From Microbacterium marinilacus (lineage in GTDB: Bacteria > Actinomycetota > Actinomycetes > Actinomycetales > Microbacteriaceae): a stretch of DNA of 64,000 nt. Position 1 is the stretch's first letter. Each line of letters begins with the position of its first letter. The stretch covers positions 150,002 through 214,001 of the forward strand of contig NZ_JAIJZW010000007.1 of NCBI RefSeq assembly GCF_019753765.1. The letters run 5' to 3'. Positions 1-7,909 of the stretch are shown piece after piece. The notes under the pieces were generated by a model, which was not told where the DNA came from, did no database searches, and worked only from the letters and a program-made list of their open reading frames with translations. The translations under genes and the position numbers were made by a program.

Positions 1-19
1 GTTCGTCCGCTTCCTATTT

Positions 20-33
20 CCCCCGGGGGGGGG
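20..33. repeat. C5G9 homopolymer tract upstream of the SIP gene
   Basis: Five C followed by nine G lie about 45 bases before the ATG at 79. Such a tract is prone to slippage and also to assembly error. If real, length change could alter promoter spacing for the flavoprotein gene. Nothing else is recognised in bases 1-78. Confidence 0.5.
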
Positions 34-78
34 CGCGGTCTGGGCCGGGCCCGCCCCACCCGCGGGAATCGACCTCTC

Positions 79-912
79 ATGACCCAGGAACTCCCCGCAA
101 CGCGCTCCCTCAAGCCCGCATCCGCCTCCGTCCGCACCTTCGAGGTGGTCGAGGCCCGGACGGTCTCGCCGTCCTTCCGCCGCGTCACCCTGGGCAGCCT
201 CGGCGACGGCTTCGAGCAGGAGTTCGACTACCTCGGCCACGACCACTGGTTCCGGCTGTTCTTCGCCGCGGCGGATCGGGAGCTCGTGCTGCCCTTCGGC
301 GGCGCCGACGGCTGGTACTCGCGCCTGCTGGCGATGCCGGACGAGACGCGTCCGATCGTGCGCAACTACACGATCCGCGACGCGCGACGCGACGGGGAGC
401 GCTGGCTGCTCGACGTCGACTTCGTGCTGCACGCCGGGCAGTCCGGCGACGTGGAGGGCGAGGCGGCGCGCTGGTGCCTGCGAGCGCGGCCCGGCGACCG
501 GGTGGGCCTGCTCGACCAGGGGCGGATCCATCGCGGGGCCGAGCACGACGGCCCGCTGGTCATCGTGGCGGACGAGACGGGCCTGCCGGGCGTCGAGGGG
601 ATCGCCCGCTCGCTGGCGGCCGAGGCGGGCGACGGGTCCGGCGCGCGACGTGCCGTGCGCTGCATCGTCGAGATCGGCGACGCGGACGACCGGCGCGAGC
701 TGCCCGGCTTCGACGTCGAGTGGGCACTGCGCGACGGCCATGCCGCCGTCGGCTCGGCGGCTCTGGAGACGCTGCGCTCGGCGGCGGTCGACCCCGGGTC
801 GGCCGCCTACATCGTGGGCGAGGGGTCGGCCACCCTCGCGGCCCGGGCGCATCTCCTCGAGTCGGGCGTCCCGAAGGACCGCATCGACTTCTGCGCCTAC
901 TGGCGTCGCTGA
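79..912 (+). CDS. siderophore-interacting protein (SIP/ViuB family FAD-binding ferric-siderophore reductase)
   Basis: This 277-residue protein matches the SIP family, cytoplasmic flavoproteins that reduce ferric siderophores to release iron. Seen: an N-terminal FAD-binding barrel with the flavin motif RNYTIRD at residues 95-101, a VADETGLPGVEGIA stretch near residue 157 typical of the reductase domain, and the C-terminal GEGSATLAARAHL segment. The length is normal for the family. The ATG is the first good start but has only a weak ribosome-binding site. No siderophore synthesis or uptake gene lies nearby, so the substrate is unknown. The family is clear; the reductant and partner are inferred from relatives. 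Confidence 0.9.
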   Translation: MTQELPATRSLKPASASVRTFEVVEARTVSPSFRRVTLGSLGDGFEQEFDYLGHDHWFRLFFAAADRELVLPFGGADGWYSRLLAMPDETRPIVRNYTIRDARRDGERWLLDVDFVLHAGQSGDVEGEAARWCLRARPGDRVGLLDQGRIHRGAEHDGPLVIVADETGLPGVEGIARSLAAEAGDGSGARRAVRCIVEIGDADDRRELPGFDVEWALRDGHAAVGSAALETLRSAAVDPGSAAYIVGEGSATLAARAHLLESGVPKDRIDFCAYWRR

Positions 913-950
913 CAGCGCCGGCGGCGGTGTGCCGAGCCGCACCCACCCAC

Positions 951-956
951 TACGCT
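951..956 (+). promoter_or_regulatory. -10 box of a probable leaderless promoter for the Ppx/GppA gene
   Basis: TACGCT is followed by six bases and then the GTG start at 963, the geometry of leaderless actinobacterial transcripts. The site supports the chosen start. No clear -35 box is seen. Confidence 0.45.
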
Positions 957-962
957 TTTCCC

Positions 963-1895
963 GTGCGTCTGGGAGTGCTCGACATCGGATCCAACACCGT
1001 GCACCTGCTCGTCGCCGACGCGCATCCGGGTGGGCGGCCGCTCGCCGCGTCCAGCCACCGCACGGTGCTGCGGCTGATGCGGTACCTCACTCCCGGAGGA
1101 GCGATCTCGGAGGAGGGCGTCCGCGCCCTCGTCGATGCCGTCAGCCGCGCCCGCGACCTCGCCGGCGAGGAGAAGGTCGAGGAGCTGCTGCCCACCGCGA
1201 CGTCGGCCGTGCGCGAGGCGGCCAACGGCGCCGAGGTCATCGCCCGCATCGAGGAGGCGCTGGGCCAGCCCCTGCAGGTGCTCGGGGGCGAGACCGAGGC
1301 GCGCTTCACGTTCCTCGCCGTCCGTCGCTGGTTCGGGTGGTCGGCCGGGCGCATCCTGCTGTTCGACATCGGCGGCGGGTCGCTCGAGATCGCCGCGGGC
1401 GACGAGGACCTGCCCGACTACGCCGAGTCGGTGCCGCTGGGCGCGGGCCGGATGACGCTCGCCTACCTGATGGAGGATCCTCCCGGGGAGAAGGCCGTCG
1501 CCGAACTGCGGGCGCACGCCGCGCAGGTGCTGGAGCCGATCGCCGCGACGCTCAAGGGCGCACCCCGCGCGGATCACGTCGTCGGCTCGTCGAAGACGAT
1601 CCGCTCGCTGGCGAGGCTCGCGGGCTTCCCCCGCAACGGGTGGTCGGGCACGCCGCGGATGGTGCTGCCGCGGCAGTCCCTCGGGCAGTGGATCCCGCGC
1701 CTCGCGCGCATCCCCGCCGCGGTGCGCAAGGAGCTGCCGGGCATCACGCCCGAGCGCACGGTGCAGATCACGGCGGGGGCCGTGGTGCTGCACGAGGCCA
1801 TGAAGGCGCTGAACGTGTCGGAGCTCGAGGTCTCGCCGTGGGCGCTGCGCGAGGGCGTCATGCTGCGCTACATCGAGGAGCTCGGCTGGAGCTGA
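963..1895 (+). CDS. ppx: Ppx/GppA family exopolyphosphatase
   Basis: A 310-residue ASKHA-fold phosphatase that hydrolyses polyphosphate and/or pppGpp. Seen: the phosphate-binding DIGSNTVHLL at residues 6-15, the second nucleotide/phosphate loop FDIGGGS at 134-140, and the C-terminal ALREG motif. The open frame extends far upstream inside the preceding gene. GTG 963 is chosen because conserved sequence begins there and a TANNNT box lies six bases before it. It lacks the C-terminal HD domain of long E. coli Ppx and so is the short form typical of actinobacteria. Ppx and GppA activities cannot be separated from sequence alone. Confidence 0.9.
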   Translation: MRLGVLDIGSNTVHLLVADAHPGGRPLAASSHRTVLRLMRYLTPGGAISEEGVRALVDAVSRARDLAGEEKVEELLPTATSAVREAANGAEVIARIEEALGQPLQVLGGETEARFTFLAVRRWFGWSAGRILLFDIGGGSLEIAAGDEDLPDYAESVPLGAGRMTLAYLMEDPPGEKAVAELRAHAAQVLEPIAATLKGAPRADHVVGSSKTIRSLARLAGFPRNGWSGTPRMVLPRQSLGQWIPRLARIPAAVRKELPGITPERTVQITAGAVVLHEAMKALNVSELEVSPWALREGVMLRYIEELGWS

Positions 1896-1914
1896 CCCGC
1901 CGGGCGAGGCGGGT
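1895..1914 (+). terminator. short hairpin after the Ppx/GppA gene
   Basis: ACCCGCC and GGCGGGT form a perfect 7-bp stem with a 6-base loop overlapping the ppx stop codon. There is no T-tract. It could be a weak intrinsic terminator. Confidence 0.4.
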
Positions 1915-1973
1915 GTAACGCTTCGCCGGGACGCGGACATGAACGAGGTGTTCAGCCCAGGATGGAGCACCCG

Positions 1974-2738
1974 ATGACGCCACGACCCGACATCCCTCTT
2001 CTCGACGCGTTGCGCGCCGCGGATCCCGCGGCGGCGATCGCCCTCGACACGGCGGAGGCGACGGCAGCCGTGCGGCGCGCGCGTCCCCACCGCCCGCCGC
2101 GCCGCCGTCGGGTCTTCTGGGCGGCCGCGCTCGCCGCGCTCGTCGTCGTGGGCGTGCCCGTCGGGGCCGTGGCGACGGGATTCGCCGCCCGCACGGGATG
2201 GTTCGGATCCCCGAACCCGGGGGACGACCGCGGCTCCTTCTTCAGCACCGAGTCGGACGACACCGAGTGGCTCGACCTCGGCGCCGACGATCTCCCGGAC
2301 GTCGTCGCGTCGCTCTATCCCGAATGGCTGCCCCTCGCGCCGGGAGTCACCCGCGAGGCGCTCACCGCGCGCGTCGTGGACGCGCTCGCCCACGACGACG
2401 CTCTCGCGCAGGAGACCCTCGTCCGTCGGACGTTCGAGTCGGAGGCCTACCGCGACTGGATCGGCGCCTGGATCGCCGCGCACGACGCCGGCGACGCCGC
2501 CGCGCGGGCGAGGGCGACCGAGGTGCTGGGCGAGGCGGCCGGCTGGCCGGCGATGGTGGCGACGGACGGCGGCGGCGTCACCGACACCATGCACGCGTTC
2601 GCGCGGCGCGTCGCCACCGGGGACGCGGAGGCGGCGCAGGCCCTCGCGCAGATCGAGAACGCTCCCGGGTGGGACGGCGTCGACCGGTCGGCCCTCGGGG
2701 CGGAGATCTACGACGAGGCCCGCGAGGCGCAGCGGTGA
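1974..2738 (+). CDS. membrane-anchored protein, putative anti-sigma-like partner of the downstream sigma factor
   Basis: I do not recognise a named family. The 254-residue protein has an Arg-rich cytoplasmic N-terminus (about 1-40), one hydrophobic helix (about 41-66) and a roughly 185-residue acidic, Ala-rich extracytoplasmic region. ATG 1974 is chosen over ATG 1962 because AGGATGGAG lies six bases before it. Its stop overlaps the GTG of the sigma-factor gene (GTGA), so the two are probably translationally coupled. The topology and partner resemble membrane anti-sigma factors, but there is no visible zinc-binding HxxxCxxC motif. The regulatory role is inference from position. The order is inverted relative to the usual sigma then anti-sigma. 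Confidence 0.65.
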   Translation: MTPRPDIPLLDALRAADPAAAIALDTAEATAAVRRARPHRPPRRRRVFWAAALAALVVVGVPVGAVATGFAARTGWFGSPNPGDDRGSFFSTESDDTEWLDLGADDLPDVVASLYPEWLPLAPGVTREALTARVVDALAHDDALAQETLVRRTFESEAYRDWIGAWIAAHDAGDAAARARATEVLGEAAGWPAMVATDGGGVTDTMHAFARRVATGDAEAAQALAQIENAPGWDGVDRSALGAEIYDEAREAQR

Positions 2739-3316
2739 GCCTCGACGGCGCCATGACCGGCGAGATCCCCTCCGGCGCCGCCGCCTTCACGGCGGCCTCT
2801 GCCGACAGCGCGTCGCGGGAACGGGACGCCGAGCGGGCGTTCGAGGCGGCCGTCGCTCCCCTCGTGCCGCTTCTGCTCCGCTACTTCACCCGCCGGGTCA
2901 CGCCCGCGGACGATGCCGCCGACTGCACGTCCGAGACGCTGCTCGCGCTCTGGCGACACCGGTCGCGGCTGCCCCACGCCGACGACGAACGCCGCGCGTG
3001 GGCGTACGGCATCGCCCGCAGGGTGCGTGCGAACCACCACCGCGGCCGCGTGCGCCGCGCCACCGCGGACAGCGCGCTTCGCGCCGCGGCGGCGACGCCG
3101 GTCCCGCCCGTCCCCGACGAGGCGTTCGTCGCCGCAGAGGCGCTCGCGCTCCTGCCCGAACGAGACCAGGAGCTGATCCGGCTCGTGATCTGGGAGGAGC
3201 TCTCCGTCGCCGACGCCGGGCGCGTGCTCGGCATCCGCCCGGGCGCTGCGCGCACCCGCTATCACCGGGCCCTCGCCCGCCTGCGGCGCTCGTACGCCGC
3301 TCTCGACCGCGACTGA
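2735..3316 (+). CDS. ECF-like RNA polymerase sigma factor (sigma-70 family)
   Basis: A 193-residue sigma factor. Region 2 spans about residues 35-95 (the segment DCTSETLLALWRH matches the core-binding and -10 helices) and region 4 about 130-185, with the helix-turn-helix LSVADAGRVLGIRPGAARTR and a terminal RALARLRR. There is a disordered Ala/Ser-rich N-terminus. GTG 2735 overlaps the upstream stop; ATG 2753 is an alternative. It would direct RNA polymerase to a small regulon. A stress role would be usual, but no target is visible here except a possible site upstream of its own operon. Confidence 0.85.
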   Translation: MSLDGAMTGEIPSGAAAFTAASADSASRERDAERAFEAAVAPLVPLLLRYFTRRVTPADDAADCTSETLLALWRHRSRLPHADDERRAWAYGIARRVRANHHRGRVRRATADSALRAAAATPVPPVPDEAFVAAEALALLPERDQELIRLVIWEELSVADAGRVLGIRPGAARTRYHRALARLRRSYAALDRD

Positions 3317-3362
3317 GGCGGGCGCGGGGCGGGCGGCCTCGTCCGTGGCCGCTCGCCCCGAC

Positions 3363-3393
3363 TTGACCATGCCGCGACGGCACGGTCTGTGAT
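3363..3393 (+). promoter_or_regulatory. MerR-type promoter with operator dyad for the MFS-MerR operon
   Basis: TTGACC (3363-3368) and TGTGAT (3388-3393) are 19 bases apart, the long spacing typical of MerR-controlled promoters. Centred in the spacer is a dyad at 3367-3385: CCATGCCG, three bases, CGGCACGG (7 of 8 arm positions pair). Transcription would start about at the ATG at 3400, giving a leaderless mRNA. The MerR gene at 4685 is the obvious regulator. Activity is inferred from layout only. Confidence 0.6.
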
Positions 3394-3399
3394 GGGGCC

Positions 3400-4635
3400 A
3401 TGGGTCCGAACACATGGGTTTATCTGGGGTCGTACAGCCTGTCGCTGCTCGGCAACGGCGTCGCGTCGGTGCTGTTCCCGCTGCTGGTGCTCGCCAAGAC
3501 CGGCGACATCCTCGCCGCCGGCGTGCTGGCGTCGGTGACCGCGGCGGTCGCGGCCGTGGTGGGCGTGCTGGCGGGGGTCGTGGTCGACCGCGTGAACCGG
3601 CGGACGGTGGCGATCGTCAGCGACGTGCTGTCAGCGCTCTCGGTCGCCGCAGTGCCGCTGGTCGACGCGCTGTGGGGCCTGAACCTGACCTGGTTCATCG
3701 TGCTCGGCGTGATCGGCTCGCTGGGCGACATGCCGGGGATGACGGCGCGCGAGACGATGCTGCCGCGGCTCGTGCAGCTCGCCGGCGGGCGGGTGGGCGC
3801 GCTCGACCGGCTGGTGGGCGTCCGGGAGGCGCTGGCGGGCGCGCTGATGCTGATCGGCCCCGGCATCGGCGGCCTGCTGGTGTGGGCGTTCGGGGTCACG
3901 TCGACGGCGCTGCTCATCACCGCGGGCATGAGCCTGGCCGCCGCCCTGGCCTCGCTCGCGCTGTCCCCCCGGGCAGGGGACGTGGCGCGGGGCGACGAGG
4001 TGGCGCCACGCGGCGGCGTCCGCGGAGTGCTGGTCGAGCTGGTCTCCGGCTGGCGGTTCCTGCTGGGGCATCGGCTGGTGCGGGGTGCGAGCCTGCTGTC
4101 GGCGGTGCTCGTCGCGGTGATCGCGGCGTTGCAGGCGACGATCCTGCCCGCGTACTTCACCGCCGAGGAGCTGCCGCAGTTCAGCGGCTTCGCGGCGACG
4201 GGCATCGCGGTCGGCGGCCTGCTGAGCGCCGGCGTCTACGCGGCGACGGTCGGCAAGGTCTCGCGGCGCACCTGGTTCGTGATCGGCATGGTCGGCCTGG
4301 TGGTCGGCTTCAGCGCGATCGGCGCCCTCGCCGCCCCGTGGCTGGTGCTCGCCGCGGCGGTGCTCGTCGGCCTCACCAACGGCCCGATGTCGGCGGCACT
4401 GGGGGTGGCGACCATCGAGGCCACCCCGGACGCGATGCGCGGGAGGGTGCTCGGCGCGCAGAACGCGCTGATGCTGGCGGCGCCCGCCCTCACGGCGGCG
4501 CCCATCGCCGCCGTCGCCTCCGGGTTCGGCCTGCTCGCGGCGGGGATCGGAGTCGCGGGAGTGATCGTGGTCACCGCGGTCGTGGCGCTCATCGCGCCCG
4601 CCTTCCGATCCCTGGACGCGGATCCCCGGACATGA
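3400..4635 (+). CDS. MFS transporter (drug-efflux type)
   Basis: A 411-residue integral membrane protein with about 11-12 hydrophobic helices and no signal peptide. The first loop carries VVDRVNRRTV, matching the MFS motif A region (DrxnRR) between helices 2 and 3. The architecture is that of MFS_1/MFS_3-type exporters, which move drugs or metabolites by proton antiport across the cytoplasmic membrane. It lies 49 bases upstream of a MerR regulator and has a MerR-like promoter. This suggests an inducible efflux pair whose ligand is recognised by the regulator. The substrate cannot be predicted. Confidence 0.88.
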   Translation: MGPNTWVYLGSYSLSLLGNGVASVLFPLLVLAKTGDILAAGVLASVTAAVAAVVGVLAGVVVDRVNRRTVAIVSDVLSALSVAAVPLVDALWGLNLTWFIVLGVIGSLGDMPGMTARETMLPRLVQLAGGRVGALDRLVGVREALAGALMLIGPGIGGLLVWAFGVTSTALLITAGMSLAAALASLALSPRAGDVARGDEVAPRGGVRGVLVELVSGWRFLLGHRLVRGASLLSAVLVAVIAALQATILPAYFTAEELPQFSGFAATGIAVGGLLSAGVYAATVGKVSRRTWFVIGMVGLVVGFSAIGALAAPWLVLAAAVLVGLTNGPMSAALGVATIEATPDAMRGRVLGAQNALMLAAPALTAAPIAAVASGFGLLAAGIGVAGVIVVTAVVALIAPAFRSLDADPRT

Positions 4636-4684
4636 TGGACCTGTCGCCGCGGCGTCGTCGACGAGAACGCAAGGAGGACTGATC

Positions 4685-5446
4685 GTGGCCTGGAGCACCC
4701 GGCAGCTCGCGGACCTCGCGGGCGTGACCCTGCGATCGATCCGGCACTGGCACGACGTCGGCCTGCTGCCGCAGCCCGAGCGGCGCACCAACGGCTACAA
4801 GCAGTACACGGCCCGGCACCTGGTGCTCGCGCTGCGCATCCACCGCCTCAGCGCGCTGGGCTTCGGGCTCGACGACGTGGCGCGCATGCTCGAGTCGGAG
4901 CAGGACGGCGCCGAGTCGCTGCGCGGGCTCCGAGACGAGCTCGACACGAGGATCGCCGGCCTCGAGCGCGTGCGCGCGGAGGTCGACGAGCTCATCGAGC
5001 TGGGGGCGTCGCCCGACCTGTCGTCCGACGCCCTGCTCGCGATGGAGGCGCTCGGCGACGATCCCGCGTCGCGCAACATCGCGATCCTGCTGACCCATCT
5101 GATGCCCGCCGAGGACACCCGCGCCATGGTCGACGCGCTGAACGACGCGCCGGAGGAGCTGCTGCACGTCAACACGGCGATCCAGCAGCTGCCGCCCGAT
5201 GCGACCGAGCAGCGGATCGCGCCGCTCGTCGACCGGGCGGCGTCGGTGACCCAGGAGTTCCTCGCCGCCCACGGCAGCAGCTTCCCGGAGGTGCCGGACA
5301 TCCCGAGCGACGCACTGAGCACCGACGCGCTGACGGCCCTCGCCGTCGAGCACATGAACCCGGCTCAGCGGCGCGTGCTGGAGCTCGTGCAGGAGCGTCT
5401 CCTGGCCTGGTCGGAGGACGCCGACGGGGCGCGCGCGTCCCGCTGA
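4685..5446 (+). CDS. MerR family transcriptional regulator
   Basis: A 253-residue regulator. The N-terminal winged helix-turn-helix (about 1-70) carries STRQLADLAGVTLRSIRHWH and GLLPQPERRTNGYKQYTARH, classic MerR elements. A coiled-coil dimerisation helix follows at about 75-115, then a roughly 140-residue helical effector domain without a visible Cys metal-binding cluster, so an organic ligand is more likely than a metal. The GTG start has a strong AAGGAGGA ribosome-binding site. It probably controls the upstream exporter, and itself, through the 19-bp-spacer promoter at 3363-3393. It converges with glmM, with 11 bases between the stops. Confidence 0.9.
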   Translation: MAWSTRQLADLAGVTLRSIRHWHDVGLLPQPERRTNGYKQYTARHLVLALRIHRLSALGFGLDDVARMLESEQDGAESLRGLRDELDTRIAGLERVRAEVDELIELGASPDLSSDALLAMEALGDDPASRNIAILLTHLMPAEDTRAMVDALNDAPEELLHVNTAIQQLPPDATEQRIAPLVDRAASVTQEFLAAHGSSFPEVPDIPSDALSTDALTALAVEHMNPAQRRVLELVQERLLAWSEDADGARASR

Positions 5447-5457
5447 GCGCGCGCCCG

Positions 5458-6813
5458 CTAGAGGCCCAGGCGCTCGCGAACGACGTCCGCGAGGCGAGCG
5501 GCGTAGCGCTCGGCGGAGTCCTCGTCGGCCGCTTCCACCATCACGCGCACCAGCTGCTCGGTGCCCGACGCGCGCAGCAGCACGCGACCGGTGTCGCCGA
5601 GCTCGGCCTCGACCTCGCGCACGGCCTGCTGGACGCCCTCGTCGGACACGCGGGAGCGGTCGACGTCTCGCACGTTGACCATCACCTGCGGGTAGACGGT
5701 CATGATCGAGGCGAGCTCGGCGAGGGTCTTGCCGGTCCGCGCCATCTCGGCGACGAGGTGCAGCCCGGTGAGCAGGCCGTCGCCCGTGGTGGCGAAGTCG
5801 CTCATGATGACGTGGCCCGACTGCTCGCCGCCGAGCGAGTGTCCGCCCTCGTTCATGGCCTCGACGACGTACCTGTCGCCCACCGCCGTCTGGACGACGT
5901 GGATGCCGCGCTCGCGCATCGCCATGTGCAGGCCGAGGTTGCTCATGACGGTGGTCACGAGCGTGTCGTTGCGGAGCACGCCGCGCTCGTGCATGGAGGC
6001 GGCGAGGATCGCCATGATCTGGTCGCCGTCGATGACGCGCCCCTGCGCGTCGACGGCGAGGCAGCGGTCGGCGTCGCCGTCGTGGGCGATCCCGACGTCG
6101 GCTCCCGTGCGCAGCACCGCTGCGGTGAGCTGGTCGAGGTGGGTCGATCCGACGCCGTCGTTGATGTTGACGCCGTCGGGCTCGGCGCCGATGACCGTGA
6201 CCCGGGCGCCCGCGTCGCGGAACGTCTCGGGCGAGACGCCTGCGGCCGCGCCGTGGGCGCAGTCGAGCACGACGTGCATGCCGTCGAGGCGGTGCGGCAG
6301 CGACTGCAGCAGGTGCAGCACGTAGCGGTCCTCGGCGTCGGCGAAGCGGCGGATGCGGCCGACGTCGCCGCCCGTGGGCAGCAGCTTGGCGCCGCTCATG
6401 GACTGCTCGATGCGCTGCTCGACGATGTCGGGCAGCTTCACGCCGCCCCGCGCGAAGATCTTGATGCCGTTGTCGGGCGCGGGGTTGTGCGACGCCGAGA
6501 CCATCACGCCGAAGTCGGCGTCGCGGTCGGCGACGAGGAAGGCGAGCCCGGGGGTGGGGATGACGCCCGCGTCGTAGACGTCGATCCCGGAGGCCGCGAG
6601 GCCGGCGGCGACCGCGGCGCTCAGGAACTCGCCCGAGATGCGCGGGTCGCGACCGATGACGACCGCGGCCCGGCGCCCTTCAGCGCGTCGGGCCTCGGCC
6701 GAACGGCCCTGGCCCAGGACGACCGCGGTCGCCTGGGCCAGGGACAGTGCCAGGTCGGCGGTGAGGATGCCGTTGGCGAGTCCTCGTACGCCGTCCGTGC
6801 CGAAAAGCGGCAT
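5458..6813 (-). CDS. glmM: phosphoglucosamine mutase
   Basis: A 451-residue enzyme converting glucosamine-6-phosphate to glucosamine-1-phosphate on the route to UDP-GlcNAc for peptidoglycan and, here, surface polysaccharide. Seen: the phosphoserine loop [12 protein letters not shown], the metal-binding loop DGDADR, and the C-terminal phosphate-binding [12 protein letters not shown]. Length is normal. It starts 21 bases after rpsI, so rplM-rpsI-glmM form one unit, as in many actinobacteria. The product UDP-GlcNAc is the precursor for several sugar enzymes encoded at 21-33 kb. Confidence 0.97.
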   Translation of the reverse strand: MPLFGTDGVRGLANGILTADLALSLAQATAVVLGQGRSAEARRAEGRRAAVVIGRDPRISGEFLSAAVAAGLAASGIDVYDAGVIPTPGLAFLVADRDADFGVMVSASHNPAPDNGIKIFARGGVKLPDIVEQRIEQSMSGAKLLPTGGDVGRIRRFADAEDRYVLHLLQSLPHRLDGMHVVLDCAHGAAAGVSPETFRDAGARVTVIGAEPDGVNINDGVGSTHLDQLTAAVLRTGADVGIAHDGDADRCLAVDAQGRVIDGDQIMAILAASMHERGVLRNDTLVTTVMSNLGLHMAMRERGIHVVQTAVGDRYVVEAMNEGGHSLGGEQSGHVIMSDFATTGDGLLTGLHLVAEMARTGKTLAELASIMTVYPQVMVNVRDVDRSRVSDEGVQQAVREVEAELGDTGRVLLRASGTEQLVRVMVEAADEDSAERYAARLADVVRERLGL

Positions 6814-6834
6814 CGGGGATGTGCCTCGAGCGCC

Positions 6835-7302
6835 TTAGCGCTTCGAGAACTGCGACGCCTTGCGGGCCTTCTTGAGACCGGCCTTCTTGCGCTCGATGAC
6901 GCGGGCGTCGCGCGTGAGGAAGCCGGCCTTCTTGAGGGTCGGGCGGTTGTTCTCACGGTCGATCTCGTTCAGCGCACGGGCGATGGCGAGGCGCAGCGCG
7001 CCGGCCTGGCCCGAGGGGCCGCCGCCCGAGATGCGGGCGACCACGTCGTACGCGCCACCGAGGCTCAGCACGGTGAACGGGTCGTTGATCAGCTGCTGGT
7101 GCAGCTTGTTCGGGAAGTAGTCCTCGAGGGTGCGGCCGTTGACCGTGATCGTGCCCGAGCCGGGGACGACGCGCACGCGGGCGATGGCCTGCTTGCGACG
7201 GCCCACGGCGGCGCCGGAGACGTTGAGGACGGCACGGGGCGCCGAGGTCTCCTCGGAGGCCGGCGTCTCGGTCGAGTAGTTCTGAGTGTCGATGTCAGTC
7301 AC
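6835..7302 (-). CDS. rpsI: 30S ribosomal protein S9
   Basis: A 155-residue S9 with a roughly 28-residue acidic N-terminal extension, the core starting at [13 protein letters not shown], and the conserved tail ending in SKR that reaches toward P-site tRNA. The GTG at 7302 is chosen because AAGGA lies seven bases upstream; the frame stays open further but overlaps rplM. It lies 23 bases after rplM in the L13-S9 operon. Confidence 0.97.
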   Translation of the reverse strand: MTDIDTQNYSTETPASEETSAPRAVLNVSGAAVGRRKQAIARVRVVPGSGTITVNGRTLEDYFPNKLHQQLINDPFTVLSLGGAYDVVARISGGGPSGQAGALRLAIARALNEIDRENNRPTLKKAGFLTRDARVIERKKAGLKKARKASQFSKR

Positions 7303-7325
7303 GTTGAATCCTTGGATGCCGGCGC

Positions 7326-7772
7326 TTACTGGGCGACCTGGTCGAGGGTGAAGGTCTTGGGCTGCTGCGCGGCGTGCGGGTGCTCGGCACCGACGTACAC
7401 CTTCAGCTTCGAGAGCTGCTGGCGACCCAGCGAGTTCTTGGGGAGCATGCCGCGGATGGCCTTCTCGACGGCGCGGACGGGGTTCTTCTCGAGCAGCTCG
7501 GAGTACGAGACGGCCTTGAGGCCGCCCGGGTAGCCCGAGTGACGGTAGGCCTTCTTCTGCTCGAGCTTCTGGCCCGTGAGCGCGACCTTGTCGGCGTTCA
7601 CGATGATGACGAAGTCGCCCATGTCCATGTGGGGGGCGAAGGTGGCCTTGTGCTTGCCACGCAGGAGCGCGGCGGCGTGCGAGGCGAGGCGTCCGAGGAC
7701 GACGTCGGTGGCGTCGATCACGAGCCACTCGCGCTGGGCCTCACCGGCCTTCGGGGTGTAAGTGCGCGTCAC
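7326..7772 (-). CDS. rplM: 50S ribosomal protein L13
   Basis: A 148-residue L13 of normal length, with the hallmark segments [16 protein letters not shown] and [12 protein letters not shown]. The GTG at 7772 begins the conserved MTRTYTPK-type N-terminus; upstream in-frame codons belong to the leader. L13 is an early assembly protein of the large subunit. It is the first gene of rplM-rpsI-glmM. Confidence 0.97.
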   Translation of the reverse strand: MTRTYTPKAGEAQREWLVIDATDVVLGRLASHAAALLRGKHKATFAPHMDMGDFVIIVNADKVALTGQKLEQKKAYRHSGYPGGLKAVSYSELLEKNPVRAVEKAIRGMLPKNSLGRQQLSKLKVYVGAEHPHAAQQPKTFTLDQVAQ

Positions 7773-7909
7773 AGTAGTGCTGCTTTCTTTTCGAACGGAG
7801 TCGTTCGTGAATCCCACTCCGGGGCGGTTCTCCCGGCGATGCCGGGCAAACCAGCCGGTGGAGGGCTCACGTTCGCTGTGCCCGCAGTGGGCACCAAAGG
7901 AAGATCCTA
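7773..7909 (-). promoter_or_regulatory. rplM leader with candidate -10 box and hairpin
   Basis: On the minus strand TAGGAT (7909 to 7904) is a plausible -10 box overlapping the stop of the upstream HNH gene. The roughly 125-base leader holds a perfect 6-bp hairpin with a 3-base loop (7832-7846) and a second short dyad near 7880-7892. L13 autoregulates its own mRNA in other bacteria, so a leader target is possible but unproven here. The -35 region is weak. Confidence 0.35.

Noticed and set aside
474..962. Upstream extension of the ppx reading frame
   Set aside because: It runs antiphase through the SIP gene and is Arg/Gly-rich shadow coding. Family homology begins at GTG 963.
5758..7533. Plus-strand open frame of 591 codons
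   Set aside because: It is antisense to glmM, rpsI and rplM, which are unmistakable.
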